Positions 34,770 to 47,604 of a stretch of DNA of 64,000 nt are shown one piece after another. Numbering within the stretch: the first letter of the stretch is position 1; each line of letters starts with the position of its first letter. The stretch spans positions 297,501 through 361,500 of the forward strand of contig JAFFSR010000299.1 in assembly GCA_017163975.1 (NCBI GenBank), given 5' to 3'. Below the pieces are notes generated by a model. It ran no database searches. It was given only the letters and a program-made list of their open reading frames with translations, and was not told the DNA's origin. This DNA is from Anastatus disparis. Taxonomy: Eukaryota > Arthropoda > Insecta > Hymenoptera > Eupelmidae. Made by a program: the position numbers and the translations under genes.

Positions 34770-35900
34770 TATTTTTTTAAATTATTTACAAAAACTTTGG
34801 TTCTTCGTTTGGTATCCAGGTCTTCTACAAGATATACCACTGGTGAAAATACTTTAATGATTTTAGCTGGTCTAACGAATTTAGGAGCTAATTTTGCAGC
34901 GAATTTATCGTTTGTCAAAGATAAAACATGATTTCTACGACTTACAAGGTCTCCTGGCTTGAATGTTACGTGCTTTCTATCTTTGCTGTAATATTTTGCT
35001 CAGTATGTTGTAGCTTGGTCGGCATACTTCCTTATTAAGACATGTATCGCTGGTATTTGTTTTGCTCTGTCAGCCCATTTCTCTATGTCACCTTGCTTGA
35101 TTGGCATTGGGTTTTCTAGAAATTTACAGAAAATTATGGTGGGAGGGGGGTTTTCGCCTATATTTAAAAATGCTGGAGTGAATTCGGTGGAGGAATGTAT
35201 CATAGTATTGAAGGCAAAGCTAAATTCTATGAGATTTTCATCCTAATCGCGGTGGTCTTGTTCCATAAAGCTATTAATCATAGGTTTTAAATTACAGTTT
35301 ATACGCTCTACAGGATTCGATTGTGCATGATTGGGGTAGTCGAATGTTTTATGCCATTTGTTCCTTGACGGTCATCTACAAATTGATTTTTAAACTCTCA
35401 TCCATTATTAGTCAATAAATAGTGGGGACAACCCCATCTATTAATGATTAGTTCTTTAAAAGCTTTATTTACGTTTTCACCATCTATCTTTCAAAGAGGT
35501 TTTAATTTTACGTGCCTCGTAAACAAATCTTCGAACACTATATTTATACCCTTCTCGTGATGGGCCATTTATATCTGCTGAAACAACCGTCCACGGTCTT
35601 TGGATGTATTTTTTTCTATGAGAATTGCTGAGGTCTGTTGCGACTGCTTACGTGCCTGGCATTTTTGACATGCTTGTATATACTGAAGGAAGTCGTGGTA
35701 ATAACTTGGCTAATAATAGTAAGTAGCTAAACGAGCAAACGTTTTTTTTTTCATATGACCCGCTTGAGAGGTGTTGTGGGTTTCATAGAGGGCTTATTCT
35801 CGATCTGCTGGAGAAAGCACTAATTTCCAGGCATCTAGGTCAGGAATGATAGGGTCATGTTATCGTTTGGATATTGGAAATATAGCAGATCCTTCTCTAT
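34770..35900 (-). pseudogene. Integrase of Gypsy element A
   Basis: The N-terminal HHCC zinc region (THNTSQAGHM then CQKCQA) lies at ~35,790-35,650. The core is broken. The C-terminal part reads MIHSSTEFTPAFLNIGENPP (35,203) and WADRAKQIPAIHVLIRKYAD, then KHVTFKPGDLVSRRNH and APKFVRPAKIIKV down to ~34,770. Integrase would join the cDNA to host DNA; this copy cannot. Confidence 0.7.
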
Positions 35901-36053
35901 CCTAAAATCAGGGCATTTCATTGAAAATTGGTGAATCATTTCCTTTCGTCGACGATACCAGTTATCATTTGTATCAAAGGGTGCTAAGGCGGCTTTATCA
36001 AATACATTTTTTTACGCTCTTGAGAGAGCATCGGGTACTTTTAATTGACTACC

Positions 36054-37056
36054 TCAACGATGCATTAGCTTTATATCAAATACTTGCAATCTTGTGTGCC
36101 ATCTGGCCAGTCTTTCAGTAGCATCTTTTAAATTTTTCAACCATAGCAGGCTGTGCTGGTCAGTAATCACCGTTAACGGAGTTCCTTGGTGATAAGCTGG
36201 CAGTCGTTCTACTGCCCAAATAACTGCTAAGCACTCTTTTTCTGACACGTTATAATTACGTTCCACGTGACTGAGAGTTTTACTGATGTAATAGATAAAA
36301 TATTTTTCTCCTTCAATGTCTTGTATTAGGAAATCTGCTATGGCAAAGTAACTTGCATTGGTTTGTAGAATAAAAGGGTTATCGAAATTGGGACAAGCAA
36401 AAACAGATGCTCCAGTGAGTGCAGCTAGCATCTCAGCAGCTTGCTTAAGTTGCTCAAATGCTAATCTGCAAGCTTATTACTTTTAGGGCCGTCAATACTT
36501 TATGTAGCCAGTGTAAATGCTCGCTGACAGTGGCGGTGGTAATAATGACGTCATCCAGGTACGAGAAAACGTTAGGGTCCCAGTCTGGATTAATGAGGTT
36601 ATCCATGACCTTTTGGAAGAAACTGGAAGCGTTAGTCAGGCCGTAAGGTATATGACACAAGTGAAATAGGCCTCTACCTGGAACTGCAAAGGCGGGTATT
36701 TCTTTGCTGTCAGGATCCATCGATATCTGGTGGTATGTCTGACTCAAATCCAACTTTGATATATATCTAGCACATCTTCATTCATCAAGGATATCGTTCA
36801 TTTTCTTGATAAAATAGGCAACCTTTTTGGTTATGTCATTATCCTTTCTATAATCTGTACAAAACCTATATTTTCCATTTGGTTTGGGAGCTAAAACGGG
36901 AAAACTATTCCAAGGGCTATTAGAAGATTCTATAATACCTTCATGTAGCTTACGGTCGACTTCTGTTTGAGCTACTCTTAACGTTTGTGGGGAGTATCTT
37001 TTAATCTTCTGCCGAATAGGCTCATGTCCTTGCACATAAATTATATGAGTAGCCAA
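36054..37056 (-). pseudogene. RT and RNase H of Gypsy element A
   Basis: RT begins with APKPNGKYRFCTDYRKDND (37,056-36,778), breaks, then continues with LDLSQTYHQISMD, FHLCHIPYGLTNASSFFQ and the catalytic FSYLDDVII (about 36,560). After a short break RNase H follows: FILQTNASYFAIADFL, ISKTLSHVERNY, SEKECLAVIWAVERL and TDQHSLLWL. Two frame breaks separate three open pieces. Confidence 0.82.
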
Positions 37057-37099
37057 AGTGGTGACGCCTAGAATCTCAGGTGTGGGTGGTATTAAGTTA

Positions 37100-37560
37100 T
37101 TTAATAATTAGGTTATTTGATGTTGCTCTGTTTTAGCGTACATTAAACCTCCAAGAGTAGTTAAGGCAGTATAGCAGAAAGAGTCTGTGTCATAAGGATA
37201 AAATTAATGCGGAATTTTTTTTTTTCCACTATCGAGCATACATTTTGCTTTCCTGCCATTCAATTCTAACACCGAAAATTGCCGTAGCTCTCCAATGGCC
37301 TCAATGTTTTGTTAAATTAAAAATACGAACTTGTGGGTGACGTTATTGCTTGTTGTTATAGTGGTATGACTATAATCGCCGCAAATTATTAAGTAAGAGA
37401 GCTGTTCATATTCATAACTGTTAGTATCACCACAGTGACTATTCATTGCCCCGTGAGTTATTGTTTGACTAATTTTGTTTGTTTCGTCACTGCTCTCGTT
37501 TGCTCGTGTACTATCAGTTTTTACATTATATTTTTTGCTCGTTTGCTATTTTTGTTTGCT
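37100..37560 (-). pseudogene. Protease and linker region of Gypsy element A, degraded
   Basis: Near 37,220-37,320 the minus strand reads as a short beta-strand-like stretch ending in a CMLDSG-type aspartic protease motif. No open frame survives. 37,330-37,560 holds nothing further recognisable. Confidence 0.4.
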
Positions 37561-37899
37561 ATGACGTCACTCTTATCTGGGCTTAATTGACAAAATTTTC
37601 TCGGTTGTTGTTCTCAGCTCTCCTGCTTTTTGTTCTTTCGCTTTTAATTTTTAGGCTGCTATCATCTGCGCGCTTATTATCAACCTTCTCTTGGTGTTTG
37701 CTCTCTACTCTATCGATCTTGGCCTACTCTTCTTATATGCTCTATCTATATATCTTCTTATATGTTCGAAGTAATTCTTGCTCTCCTATTTTATAAGAGT
37801 TACTTAAACATGCAGATCGAATAGTTAGTTCGTCCAAAAGCGGTCGAGTCTAACGCGCTTCGCTGGAGGAAACAACGACTCTAAACGTTGTCTTCGTTG

Positions 37900-39683
37900 C
37901 CCGTTTCCTGTAAGTGCACATGCTTTGCAATCATTAATATGCACATTGAGTTGTCTACAACCGTAGCATGTGAATGGTTGCGAACATTCACGTAATCAAC
38001 GGCCTAGTATTCCGCACCTAAAACACGGCTCTTTCTGTTTCCGCCAGAAATTCTTCTCGGGACAAGGTTTGAGTGTTTATTTAAAAGGATTTTTATCTGA
38101 TTTATGCTTGGCGCTTGGGATTTGTAATTAGGAGAACGTATGTGATTGTTATTTCCACTCTCTTGATTCTCTGAAACGGGTTCTGGCTGACTTCTGCTAT
38201 TTATCTTCTGCGTTTGCTCATTATTTGCTGGAATCTTAGCTAAGACAGGAATAGGAAGATTGTTGTTGACTGGAGCTAACGCTGGAGTTGGATCAGACTG
38301 CTGAAGGTCATCTGCTATATCAAGGGGAGAAATAGGAACAGTTTTATTTAATCTAGACTGCTTTGCAACAGTGCAAGCTGTGGTAGAGAATAATGACTCA
38401 TTAGGGGCTGGAGGCGGTTGGTCTGCTTTATCTTAGGTCCTACGCGTTTCTTCTCACTTATCAAGTTTCTGCAATTCCATAAAACTATAAAATTGATCTC
38501 TATAGATCCTTTGTCGAAAGCTAGGGTGTAGATTACGATAAGCTTCATGTAACTGCTCTTCGACGGTCATTGGTGGTCGAAGTTGATCCATAAGATCCCT
38601 CAATTTAGGTAAGTATGTACTAACGTCCTCTTGCGATCCCTGGGTTTGCCTCTCCATTTAGATTTTCAAATGCTCCTGAACATCTTCTATGTAGAATTGC
38701 AAACGAAATACTTTCATCAAATCATCGAATGTACGTCAATTCTTATTTTCCCTTCGAAACCAATGGTGTGATTCTTCATCTAACACTGAGTGTAGCGCTC
38801 AAATGATAATGTCAACAGTTAAACCATTAGCTGCTCGACATCCTCATAAATTGTTTAGAAAAGACTCCGGGTCCTTCCTTCGCTTTTCCTTATATGAAAT
38901 ATGCCGATTCACAAAGATCTGGCTCGTTTGGTTCTCTCTATAAAATAGGAACGTATCCATCCTCGACTGATACGGATCCATATTAACTGGGGCTAAGTCT
39001 TGGCTAGTTGCAGTTTGCCTTAGAATAGATAGTTGGGTTATTGGAATTGCCGACTCTGCTTGATAAAAGGGTGAGAGTAAGATTGGTGGAATTTCTGGAG
39101 GTGGTATAAACTGGGAATAATCATTGTAATTGTAATTGTAGGAAGTGGGATGGATATAATTGTGAAAATGAGGGTAAGCATATAGGGTGGAATTTGGACA
39201 AGGAGGGAAGTAGGGAAGGGCACTATAGCAAGGAGATGTGGTACTAGCGGTACATATATTATTAGTCGAGAGATAGTCAAAATAGGTAGCCACGTGTGTT
39301 GACAAAGGATAGGTGGTGGTGCTATTAGTTACTGTCATGGTAATTGACATGGAAGCCGTGGTAATTGTCAAAAGAACTCCTTGTCCAACTGGTTTGATAG
39401 TTTTCATACTACTCGAGTAATTCGATTGGTTTGCTAAATAATTATGGGTTGATGTAGTCGGGTATTAGGTCAATTGTGCTCGAGGTAGTATGAAATTTAG
39501 AAGTGCAGGGTGTGCTGTATGCTGATAGGCCCCTAAGGTCTGACTTGTAGGTAAATGGGAAGACTGCCAATTATTATCATGAGCCTTAATTTCAGCCTGC
39601 ATACGATCCTGCTGATCTTCTTGTGATAGCGTGGAGTTACTCGTAGGCAGAGTTTGGCATCCTAATCGCGAATCTTCTGCCAT
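37900..39683 (-). pseudogene. Gag of Gypsy element A
   Basis: Pieces at 39,683-39,465 and 39,407-38,844 are Tyr/Pro/Thr-rich and end in KRRKDPESFLNNL. 38,657-38,454 encodes the capsid-type region EDVSTYLPKLRDLMDQLRPP and EEQLHEAYRNLHPSFRQRI. Two zinc knuckles (CFRCGILGR and CYGCRQLNVHINDCKAC) lie at ~38,030-37,930. Several stops separate the parts. Confidence 0.7.
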
Positions 39684-39749
39684 GTCCTCATCTTCTGGCA
39701 GCCAAGTGGCTACCCTATCTTCTTAATGTCTCCCAATCTCGTATTAAAA

Positions 39750-41080
39750 AACACGATTTCTATATTGCAGGTAAGTCCCTTGTCGGCTAATATCACGATT
39801 ATCATACTCAAAAATCTGTTCTATGGACATCTCTTCCACTATTCTAGCTAATTCGCTCTCGACCCGTAAGGAGTCATTCCAACATACTTCGCCCGGGAGC
39901 AAAAGGGATTTCATATTTAATTGTCAACCTGCCATAATGAAAAAAATGTAAGCTATTGTATTACGCAACGATTGCTAATCTGTTTGTGTTTAGCTACTTA
40001 AACTACGTAAGCGCAAGAACTTATCTTAAGAGGTTCGAATAAAATTTCTCTCCAACGTAGCTCTGGCTTGAAAATAAACTAAAAAAACTAATTGTCAGTT
40101 GAACTAACAAAAAAAAAATATTTTTAGATAGGCTATGAGACAGATTTTATAATAACTAGCAGTTAACAAAAACAAATTCTACTAGCAAAAATATTAAACT
40201 ATGATAATACTATGAGTTTAAAAAAAATTTTAAGAACAACAACAATTTGACGTCTAAAAAAAGAATTGTGTATATCCCAAAATTTATCATAAAACAGGGT
40301 TGGGTTGTCTTGGGGCAATACCAAAGTTATGTCTAACTATTAGAATGATGTACCACAAGTTTCTAGTAATTGAGTAAAAAAAAATGTTAATTTATAGCCA
40401 GTAAGCACACAAAATTTCTTGTAGACAGAAAACTCTTTAAAACAAGAAAAATGTCGAAGCACAACAAAAATTCTATTCTCGAAGAATAATTTTATAAGTA
40501 GTACGTAATTAGTGCGAAGCAAGCAGAAAAAAAATATATGAAGCTGAATAAATTTAAAACAATAAATTCAATGAAAATTAATAAAGTGAGTTAATATTTA
40601 GGAAACTTAAAGCTATGATAAAAAAAAATTTGATATTTATCTAAATACAAGCTAAAACAGAAGGAATAATTTTGAAGGTTTGCACAGTCTCGCTATCGGA
40701 CGAGTTTGATCTGAACTGTAAATTGTTTTAGACTTAGCCAGAGGTAAAATAAACGCCTTTTTTCATCGTGCTGGAAAATAAGAACTTCTGCGCGATTCAT
40801 TGTTTATATCTGTTAAGAGCAATGTTGTGAGTATGAGAGAGCACACAGCATATGGCACAAGTTAAGGCAATCGCAATTAATGATATGCAATGTACAAGAA
40901 AATCAATATAAAAAGTAGCTTTGGTTAATATGGAGTCGCAAAAAGGGATTCAAGCTAAAATATTAAAGAGCTGCAAGGAAATTTACAAAACAGACTAACA
41001 CAGACAAGATTTTAATATATGTACGATAACGTAGTCGTGCTACACGGGCTCAAAACTTAACAAAATTATTTAGTTTTATA
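39750..41080. other. AT-rich interval, no gene seen
   Basis: May contain the lost 5' LTR and leader of Gypsy element A, but no boundary can be defended. Short A-runs throughout. Confidence 0.4.
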
Positions 41081-41085
41081 ACTAA

Positions 41086-41748
41086 CTAGGAGAGTGTCAC
41101 ATTTCCGGATCATAGATTTTGCTCAAACGTTGGGATAAGTTTTCAGATGATAAAATATAGTAAAAGCTAAAGTTATAGTCACAAACGCTCAATATTTTCC
41201 TAGTTACAGGCAATTATAGAAAATCACTAAAAAAGTTACTAGATTTTTTAACGTATATAGTTCTTTAGTATTGATAGCTAGAAGCTTAAGACTTTTTATA
41301 AATTAAAGCTAAAGTCAAATCCTTTCAAAATAGTAGTTATAGCATGTCAAAATATTATTTTTTCCCAAAGTTATAGCGTGATAAACATTGGAACCAATCT
41401 CAGCTTTTATTATTAGTTAATGTTTTGAAAAGAAAATTCAGGTCCAATCTTTATTACGCTATAACTTTGGAAAAAAATAATATTTTTATCTGCTATAACT
41501 ACTATTTCGGAAGGATTTAAGCTTAGATCTAATTTAAAAAAAGTTTCAAGCTTATAACTATCAATGCTTAAGAGTTATAAGTGCTCAAAAATCTAGTGAC
41601 CTTTTTAGTGATTTTCTTTAATTGCCTGTAACTAGGGAAATATTTAGCGTTTGTGACTATAATTTTAGCTTTTTCCATATTTGTAATCTAAAAACTTATT
41701 CAGAGGTTTGAGCAAAATCCGTGATCAGGAGATGTGACACTCTCCTAG
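41086..41748. mobile_element. ~660-bp palindromic MITE (AGGAGAGTGT family)
   Basis: Ends TAGGAGAGTGTCACAT and ATGTGACACTCTCCTA are inverse. The arms share CTAGTTACAGGCAATTA and AAATCACTAAAAAAGTTACT. Members of the same family lie at 42,761-43,423 and 61,897-63,746. No ORF. Confidence 0.75.
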
Positions 41749-41749
41749 T

Positions 41750-42135
41750 GAGTTTATACTCTGTACTAAAAAAGAAATTAATAAAAGGCACACTAGAAAA
41801 AGGTATTGCAAAGAGGTAATGGATAAAAAGAAATATTACTCTCACAATAATCAAGGTTTATATTTAACCTAAGTATCAAAAAAATAAAAATGTTAAGCTA
41901 CTGTAAAAAATAAAAAACCTTTTAATAAATAGTTTTAATGCACTAATAAAATAAACTAATAATTGGTAATAAAAATTAAAAAAAAAAATTTTACTGTTGC
42001 ACTGAAAATGTAAAAAGAAATAATAATTAATCCAGGAAAATTTGTAATGATAAATAGCATTTGTTAAATAGCATTGTCAAAAGAACTATTTGTTCTCTGA
42101 CTGCGCGGCACGACTACGTACTAATGAGACGATAC

Positions 42136-42184
<49 letters not shown>

Positions 42185-42760
42185 TGTGCGTGTGTGTGTG
42201 CGTGTGCGTGTGGAATTAATCTTGGTAATACAAAAATTAGTGGATCATGTTAACCATTACATAATAATAAATAAGGATGAATTCATAACATCTGAGCTAT
42301 ATATACTATATACAAGTTAGTATTTATCCTATTTTATTTTGAAAAATTAGAGCATAGAAAATTGTGAAACCATATTCTACAAGACCAAATTTTTTCACTC
42401 CTTTACATTGACAATATATTGTGACAGATGAAAATTATATATTTACACAATAGATTCATATTTTTAATTATTATTTAACACACATGAATTAGCTAACAAT
42501 TTATTAGCTAAACCAGTACTTATATACATTGAGCATTTCACCAACAAAATATTAATCCACAGGCCTGGCAACCTATTTTCCTTCATACCCGTGTCGGAGC
42601 TTCGCCTAGAAGTGCCTTTCGTGCGGCAGCGAACGGGCAAATTACATTCGTGTTTTTCTTTACATTCATACGTTCAGAAGCCACTGCGAATTTCTATACT
42701 ACAGCAGTTTCGGTCGCTTCATTGTCTGCTGTATGTTCCGAGTATATTTATATATACTCA
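41750..42760. other. AT-rich interval with (TA)n and a moderate-GC patch
   Basis: A (TA)n microsatellite lies at 42,138-42,181 followed by a TG/CG-rich tail. 42,560-42,740 has higher GC (CGTGTCGGAGCTTCGCC, GGCAGCGAACGGGC) but no convincing ORF, promoter or RNA gene. Confidence 0.45.
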
Positions 42761-43423
42761 CAAGGGGAGTGTTTCACCTTCGGGTCACCAATTTTGCACA
42801 AATTTTGGGAATGTTTTCTGGATACAGAAATATGACTCAAGCCAAATTTTAAGAGGCCAACGCTCAATATTTCCCTAGTTATAGGCCATTGAAGAAAATC
42901 ACTAAAAAAGTCACTAGATTTTCAAACGCTTGTAGTATCTCATCATTGTTAGCTAGAAGCTTATATCTTTTTTTAAATGAAAGCTAAGCTCAATTCCTTT
43001 CAAAATAGCACCTATGGCATCCCAAAATATTATTTTTTCCCAAAGTTAGAGCGTAATAAAGATTGGACCAGAATTTTTTGTTTAAAACATTAATTAATAA
43101 TAAAAGCTAAAATTTGGTTCAATCTTTATAACGCTATAACTTTGGGAAAAAATAATATTTTGATATGCTATAACTACTATTTCGGAAGGATTTTAGCTCA
43201 GCTTTCATTTGAAAAAAGGTTCAAGCTTCTAGCTAATAATGCTAAGGAAGTATAAGCGTTTGAAAATCTAGTAACTTTTTTAGTGTTTTTATTCAATGGC
43301 CTGCAACTAGGGAAATATTGAGCGTTGGTCTCTAAAATTTTGGCTTTCTTTATATCTCTGCATCCGGAGAACATTCCCAAAATTTGAGCAAAAATGGTGA
43401 CCCGAAGTTAAATACTCTCCTTG
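42761..43423. mobile_element. ~660-bp palindromic MITE, second member
   Basis: Ends CAAGGGGAGTGTTTCACC and the inverse AATACTCTCCTTG. Inner arms TTCGGGTCACCA/TGGTGACCCGAA and CAACGCTCAATATTTCCCTA/TAGGGAAATATTGAGCGTTG. Same family as 41,086-41,748. Confidence 0.78.
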
Positions 43424-43429
43424 TCAGTA

Positions 43430-44049
43430 TGTCTAACCTCTTATTGTTAGACTTACGAATGTTGAAATTATAAAATTCACACACATAATTACACATTTTC
43501 TTTTTCATATGAATTATCATTTGAATATTTTCTGTGTATCCTATGTTAGAAGCTATAGGATACACATGTCCGGTTTTCTCACATTTTTTTCACATACACA
43601 CAATTTTTAACTTGCAATATTTTTTTCACAACATTCACAGCACGCTTTTAGACACTTTAGAAATAAAAATACAAATAAAATTCTTGAATATTCATGTTTT
43701 TACTCGTAATTTTTTGTTTTTACACGTTTTTTTTATTTGAAATATTAAATAAAACGAATTATTTATCCTATATGGGATTTTTATTTTCGATTCTCTCTCT
43801 TTCTCTCTCCCTTTCATGCTCTCAACATATACTATAGTTGCTTGCGCATGTGCGCCACAAGAAACTAAAGCATCAAATGACTTTTCACTCAAAGTCGTTT
43901 TCGATGTATTTTTTCACTTGCGAATGAATTTTTATCTTTTTAGGATGGTGAAGTTCCGGCCGGGCATGAAAGAAAATCGTATACGCTCCTTGGCACGAAA
44001 AAAGCTTATCATATGCGCGTGTTATGCTTTGCGAGGCGGCGGCCAAGCA
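43430..44049 (+). other. Interval with weak exon-like signal
   Basis: TC-rich run at 43,793-43,812, a TGCGCATGTGCGCC patch at ~43,845, then a good acceptor TTATCTTTTTAG at 43,943 followed by an ATG frame (MVKFRPGMKENRIRSLARKK...) that runs into the MITE at 44,058. The GC shift is real but I know no family; it may be a truncated exon or chance. Confidence 0.25.
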
Positions 44050-44384
44050 AAGCAAACCAGGGTTGTTTTAGCGTTAATGTACGCTCACAGTTCATGACTA
44101 TAACAGCGTCACCGCGACTTGATTTTTAACTAACACGCGAGTTCGAAATTTAAATCCGAATACTTTTATTGTAATTGAATATTGCAAAATAAAATATTTC
44201 TTTGATTTCTCTTAATACATACCTTTATTTGTTGAAAAAAAATGTATCTTTCATTAATATAACGTTAAAATTATTTGGATTCAAATTTTGAACTCGTGTG
44301 TTAGTAAAAAATCAAGTTGTGGTGGCGCTGTTACAGTCATGAACTGTGAGCGTACATTAACGCTAAACCAACCATGAAGCAAAC
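44050..44384. mobile_element. hAT MITE with 8-bp duplication AAGCAAAC
   Basis: The element 44,058-44,376 begins CAGGGTTGTTTTAGCG and ends CGCTAAACCAACCATG, with ~80-bp inverted arms containing TGTACGCTCACAGTTCATGA. AAGCAAAC is duplicated exactly at 44,050-44,057 and 44,377-44,384. The CAGGG end and 8-bp duplication indicate hAT. Confidence 0.88.
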
Positions 44385-45102
44385 TGTCACGTGCATATAA
44401 TGGGCCTGTTACGTGCCTTGGAAAGTAATATACACTGCCGCTCAAAAATTTAAGCTCACCTAATAAAAAATATTAACAATTTCAAAGTTGTATATTTCAG
44501 GAACTATATGCCATAAAAGACTTTTATACATCTCATTTGAAAGCTCTTGTGATGCTCTTTCAAAATTTTATGTACACATTTTTTTTACGATACATAAACT
44601 TTTTTCTACACATACTAAAAATCTTGAAATTTAAAAAAATTTTTGATGCAACTTGAACCGCTTCTACAAGCTCTAAAAATCAATGTATCTTAATAAACCC
44701 GAAGTGATTCGAAAGAAAATTGCAAAAACTTTAAAATGAGATGTGAAACGTTATTTAAAAATGACTTTTCATTATGTTATAGCTGTTTTTGTGAAAAAAT
44801 GCCATTTTTCGAAAATTTATTATGTTTTTAATATTATGCATTCTATGAAAAAATGACAAAGGAAAAAGAGTTTCCTTTCTGGACGGAGAATCACAGTAGA
44901 ATACTTTCAACTTAAAAAATCAAATTTTATTTTTTTCGAACAGAAAAATTTTTTTTTCATGAATAATTTATGTACGTTCGCATGAAAAAATGTATTTGAA
45001 AAAATAAAAACTTATTTCTCCGCATTAAAAGTATTCTAACTTGATTCTGCATCCAAAAAAGCAATTTGTTTTCCTTTGTCATTTTTTCATAGAATGCATA
45101 AT

Positions 45103-46215
45103 TGTATAATGTTAGCCTTTAGAATGAGCTAAAGCTATAACATTCTACGGGTTTTGAAAAAAGGTTCGACTAATAATTTTATCAGTTAGAACAAAGGTTT
45201 CAGGATATAGGTGAACATTAAATTTATTAAATGTAATTTACACTTTCTTTATTACACTTTCACTAATTGTCTAGAAATTTACAATTGTTCATTAATAAAC
45301 TAACCGTTAGTAAATCTAAAGGTTGACTGATAAAGTTCAGTTAATATTGCATTGAATTGCAAAACTTGATTGTTTGTTAGCGTCGATTAACAGTAACAAG
45401 TTGTTATAATGCGTAAGGCAATGGGTATACGTACACTCGCGACGGTGGCTCTCATAAATCTCAGCGCGCGCAGTGAATGGCTTTTCTGCATGACAAGCCC
45501 GCGCGTCGTCTCCAGTAGCGATTACGACGCATGTCTTTGCTACAAAACGGATATGACTTAACGGCAGGCCGGAGTAGAACCTGATACCGACCGAGTAACA
45601 ATTGAGTTGTTTGTTATTTACTCAAGTATTAATCGGTGTATCTTCAAAATAAAGGTTGATCGCAATAGATATTATTATTATGAATATCTATGCACAAGAA
45701 AAAAAAATCTACTGATTTGTTTTTGAGAAAAGTAAGGAACGCCGAAGTAAAAGATTATGTTTATAATATTTTCGCGTTCCTTACTTTTCTCAAAAACAAA
45801 GCGATAGATTTTTTTTTTCTTGTGCATAAATATTTGTAATAATAATATCTATTGCGCTTAACCTTCAATTTGCAGATACACCGATTAATACTTGAGTAAA
45901 TAACAAAAATGCCAATTAGACAAGGACAGCGAATCCGGCCTGCTCTAGGTAGAATTACAATATAACAGCGCGTTGGTTTTCTGTCTCTTCCTTCCTTAAC
46001 CATGATATGAAATGAATATTTTACGAACTTAAGCTTTACCTTTATGTTTATATTAAATGTAATTTAATCATACAGTAAAGTACTTTATTTTTTTTAAAGT
46101 TAAAAATTTATAATTGTTAGTAAAGCTTGCTAACGTAACTTATTCAGATTATTCAATTGCTAATTTGACTAACTTTGAGTTAAATTTAACTTTACAATCG
46201 ATTTGTGATATTACA
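45103..46215 (-). repeat. 3' LTR of the BEL/Pao element (with MITE)
   Basis: Runs TGTATAATGTTAG..TGATATTACA on +. It is similar throughout to the right LTR once the inserted MITE (45,558-45,947) is set aside. It retains the empty TTAA (45,996-45,999) that is occupied in the other LTR. Confidence 0.85.
45558..45947. mobile_element. TTAA MITE in the 3' LTR
   Basis: Left end TTAACGGCAGGCCGGAGTAG, right end CCGGCCTGCTC, inner palindrome around GTAAGGAACGC. The same family is complete at 55,031-55,422. The other LTR reads GATATGACGTAAGGTAG here without the MITE, i.e. an empty site. The right TTAA is degraded. Confidence 0.85.
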
Positions 46216-46342
46216 ATTCTTAACAAACCGCCCGCCTTAAACCGATAGGTTCAACAAATTACAAATTAAGAATGAGCAGGAGCGTTAATGAGAATAAACA
46301 ACTAATAAAGAAAGCATATGCAATATGTGGTTTACAAATTTT

Positions 46343-47184
46343 ATGAATGAGAGACTGCAAGAGTGCTGTTTGTGTCATCTGCGTTAGAAATCCCATTTAC
46401 AGAGTGTATTGCAATTTCAGTGATTGGTCTTAAAAAACTAGACTTAGCTGTTTTGATTTCAACTGAACGTATAAACCTATCTGAGCCTGGAAAGCACTCT
46501 TCCACTCTCCCTAACAACCATTTTGTTGGAGGTAAGTTCGCCTGTTTTAATTATACTAATTGACCTAATTTAATGTTGGTATTTTCGGTTAGCCATTTTG
46601 AACGTTGCTGCAACGATTGCAAATAATCACTAGACCATCGGCGCCAAAATAGTTCGAGACATTGTTGCATTAATTGCCAGCGTGATAAAGAATTTGTGTT
46701 AAGATGTGCAACCGAAGGTTGTGGAATAGCAGTTAAGTTTTGTCCGATTAAAAAATGATCAGGGGTAAGAGGTTGATAGTTATCAACGTCGTCAGTTAAT
46801 GGGCCAAGCGTCCGATAATTGAGCACGGCTTCTATCTGACAAAGCAGAGTGGTTAATTCTTCAATCGTGGGCGTTTTGTCGCCTAAGATTCGTTTCAAAT
46901 GACCCTTTACACTGCGGACTCCAGCCTCCCATAATCTGCCAAATTGAGGAGCTGAGGAAGGGTTGAAGTGCCAGTTTGTGCGGTCGTTGGCCACAAGGTA
47001 AGAGAACCTTTCATTGTGCAGTGCATTATTTACTGCATCGTGAAGCTCGCAATTAGCACCTTGGAAATTCGTGCCGCAGTCGCTGTAAATGTGCTCAGGC
47101 ATTCCACGCCTAGCTATAAACCGTTGAAAGGCTGCTATGAAGGCTGAGGTGGTATAATCAAATACGAGTTCGATATGGATAGCT
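46343..47184 (-). pseudogene. BEL/Pao integrase, C-terminal part
   Basis: Minus-strand reading: KAIHIELV, then SDCGTNFQGANCELHDA (catalytic Asp motif), WHFNPSSAPQFGRLWEAGVR (catalytic Glu region, F-P-SAPHFGG-WE class) and DHFLIGQNL. A stop at 46,551 interrupts the frame, followed by NLPPTKWLLGRV and FLRPITEI down to ~46,343. A TTAA MITE at 47,185 splits it from the upstream part. Confidence 0.85.
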
Positions 47185-47604
47185 TTAAGGGCATGACAGA
47201 GCTCGCTACCTTGTAAAATAATTCATTAATATTTTAATTCCAAGTTCATGAGTAAACGGTGTGTTAGATCGAGTTCTTTCATTACAGTAAGAAAATTTGT
47301 TATACTAAACTTGAGTGCGGACAACTTACAGAATTTACCAAAATACCGTACATAAAAAGTTATAAACAATTTTTCGAAATATAATATTTTGAGGTTAGAT
47401 TTATCGAGCTTGATATCTAATTTCCATTCCAAGCTTATAAAAAAATAACAAGTCCAAATGATTTTTTATTTAAACAAAAATTATTGTATTAACATAGCTT
47501 TAGTGCGGACAAGTCATTACAATCGTTTAAATTACGAATTAAAAAAAATATCAATGAAATAATAAAAGCTAAAATCGTATCCAGCAGCTCCGACATCCCG
47601 TTAA
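47185..47604. mobile_element. TTAA element X in the BEL integrase
   Basis: TTAA at 47,185 and 47,601. Ends TTAAGGGCATGACAGAGCTC and (inverse) TTAACGGGATGTCGGAGCTG. Other copies: 52,511-52,920, 62,904-63,319 and part at 57,063. Removing one copy of TTAA leaves the integrase frame continuous, which confirms the boundaries. Confidence 0.85.

Larger units (their letters stand above)
34760..39700 (-). mobile_element. Ty3/Gypsy LTR retrotransposon A, degenerate
   Basis: The right-to-left order is gag (39,683-37,900), protease region (~37,250), RT and RNase H (37,056-36,054) and integrase (35,900-34,770), the canonical Ty3/Gypsy order. Every domain contains stops or frameshifts. I could not delimit LTRs; the upstream flank at 39,750-40,050 has no clear TG..CA structure. 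Confidence 0.75.

Noticed and set aside
42090..42320. 76-codon ORF with IYIYIY run
   Set aside because: Created by the (TA)n microsatellite.
43816..44097. 93-codon plus-strand ORF as a gene
   Set aside because: Its C-terminal third lies inside a hAT MITE; only the acceptor-like TTTTTAG before MVKFRPG is suggestive, so it is listed only as a weak interval.
47172..47200. Integrase peptide ELCHALK upstream of KAIHIEL
   Set aside because: The codons before KAIHIEL here belong to the terminus of element X, whose end by chance keeps the frame open; the true upstream part lies beyond 47,604.
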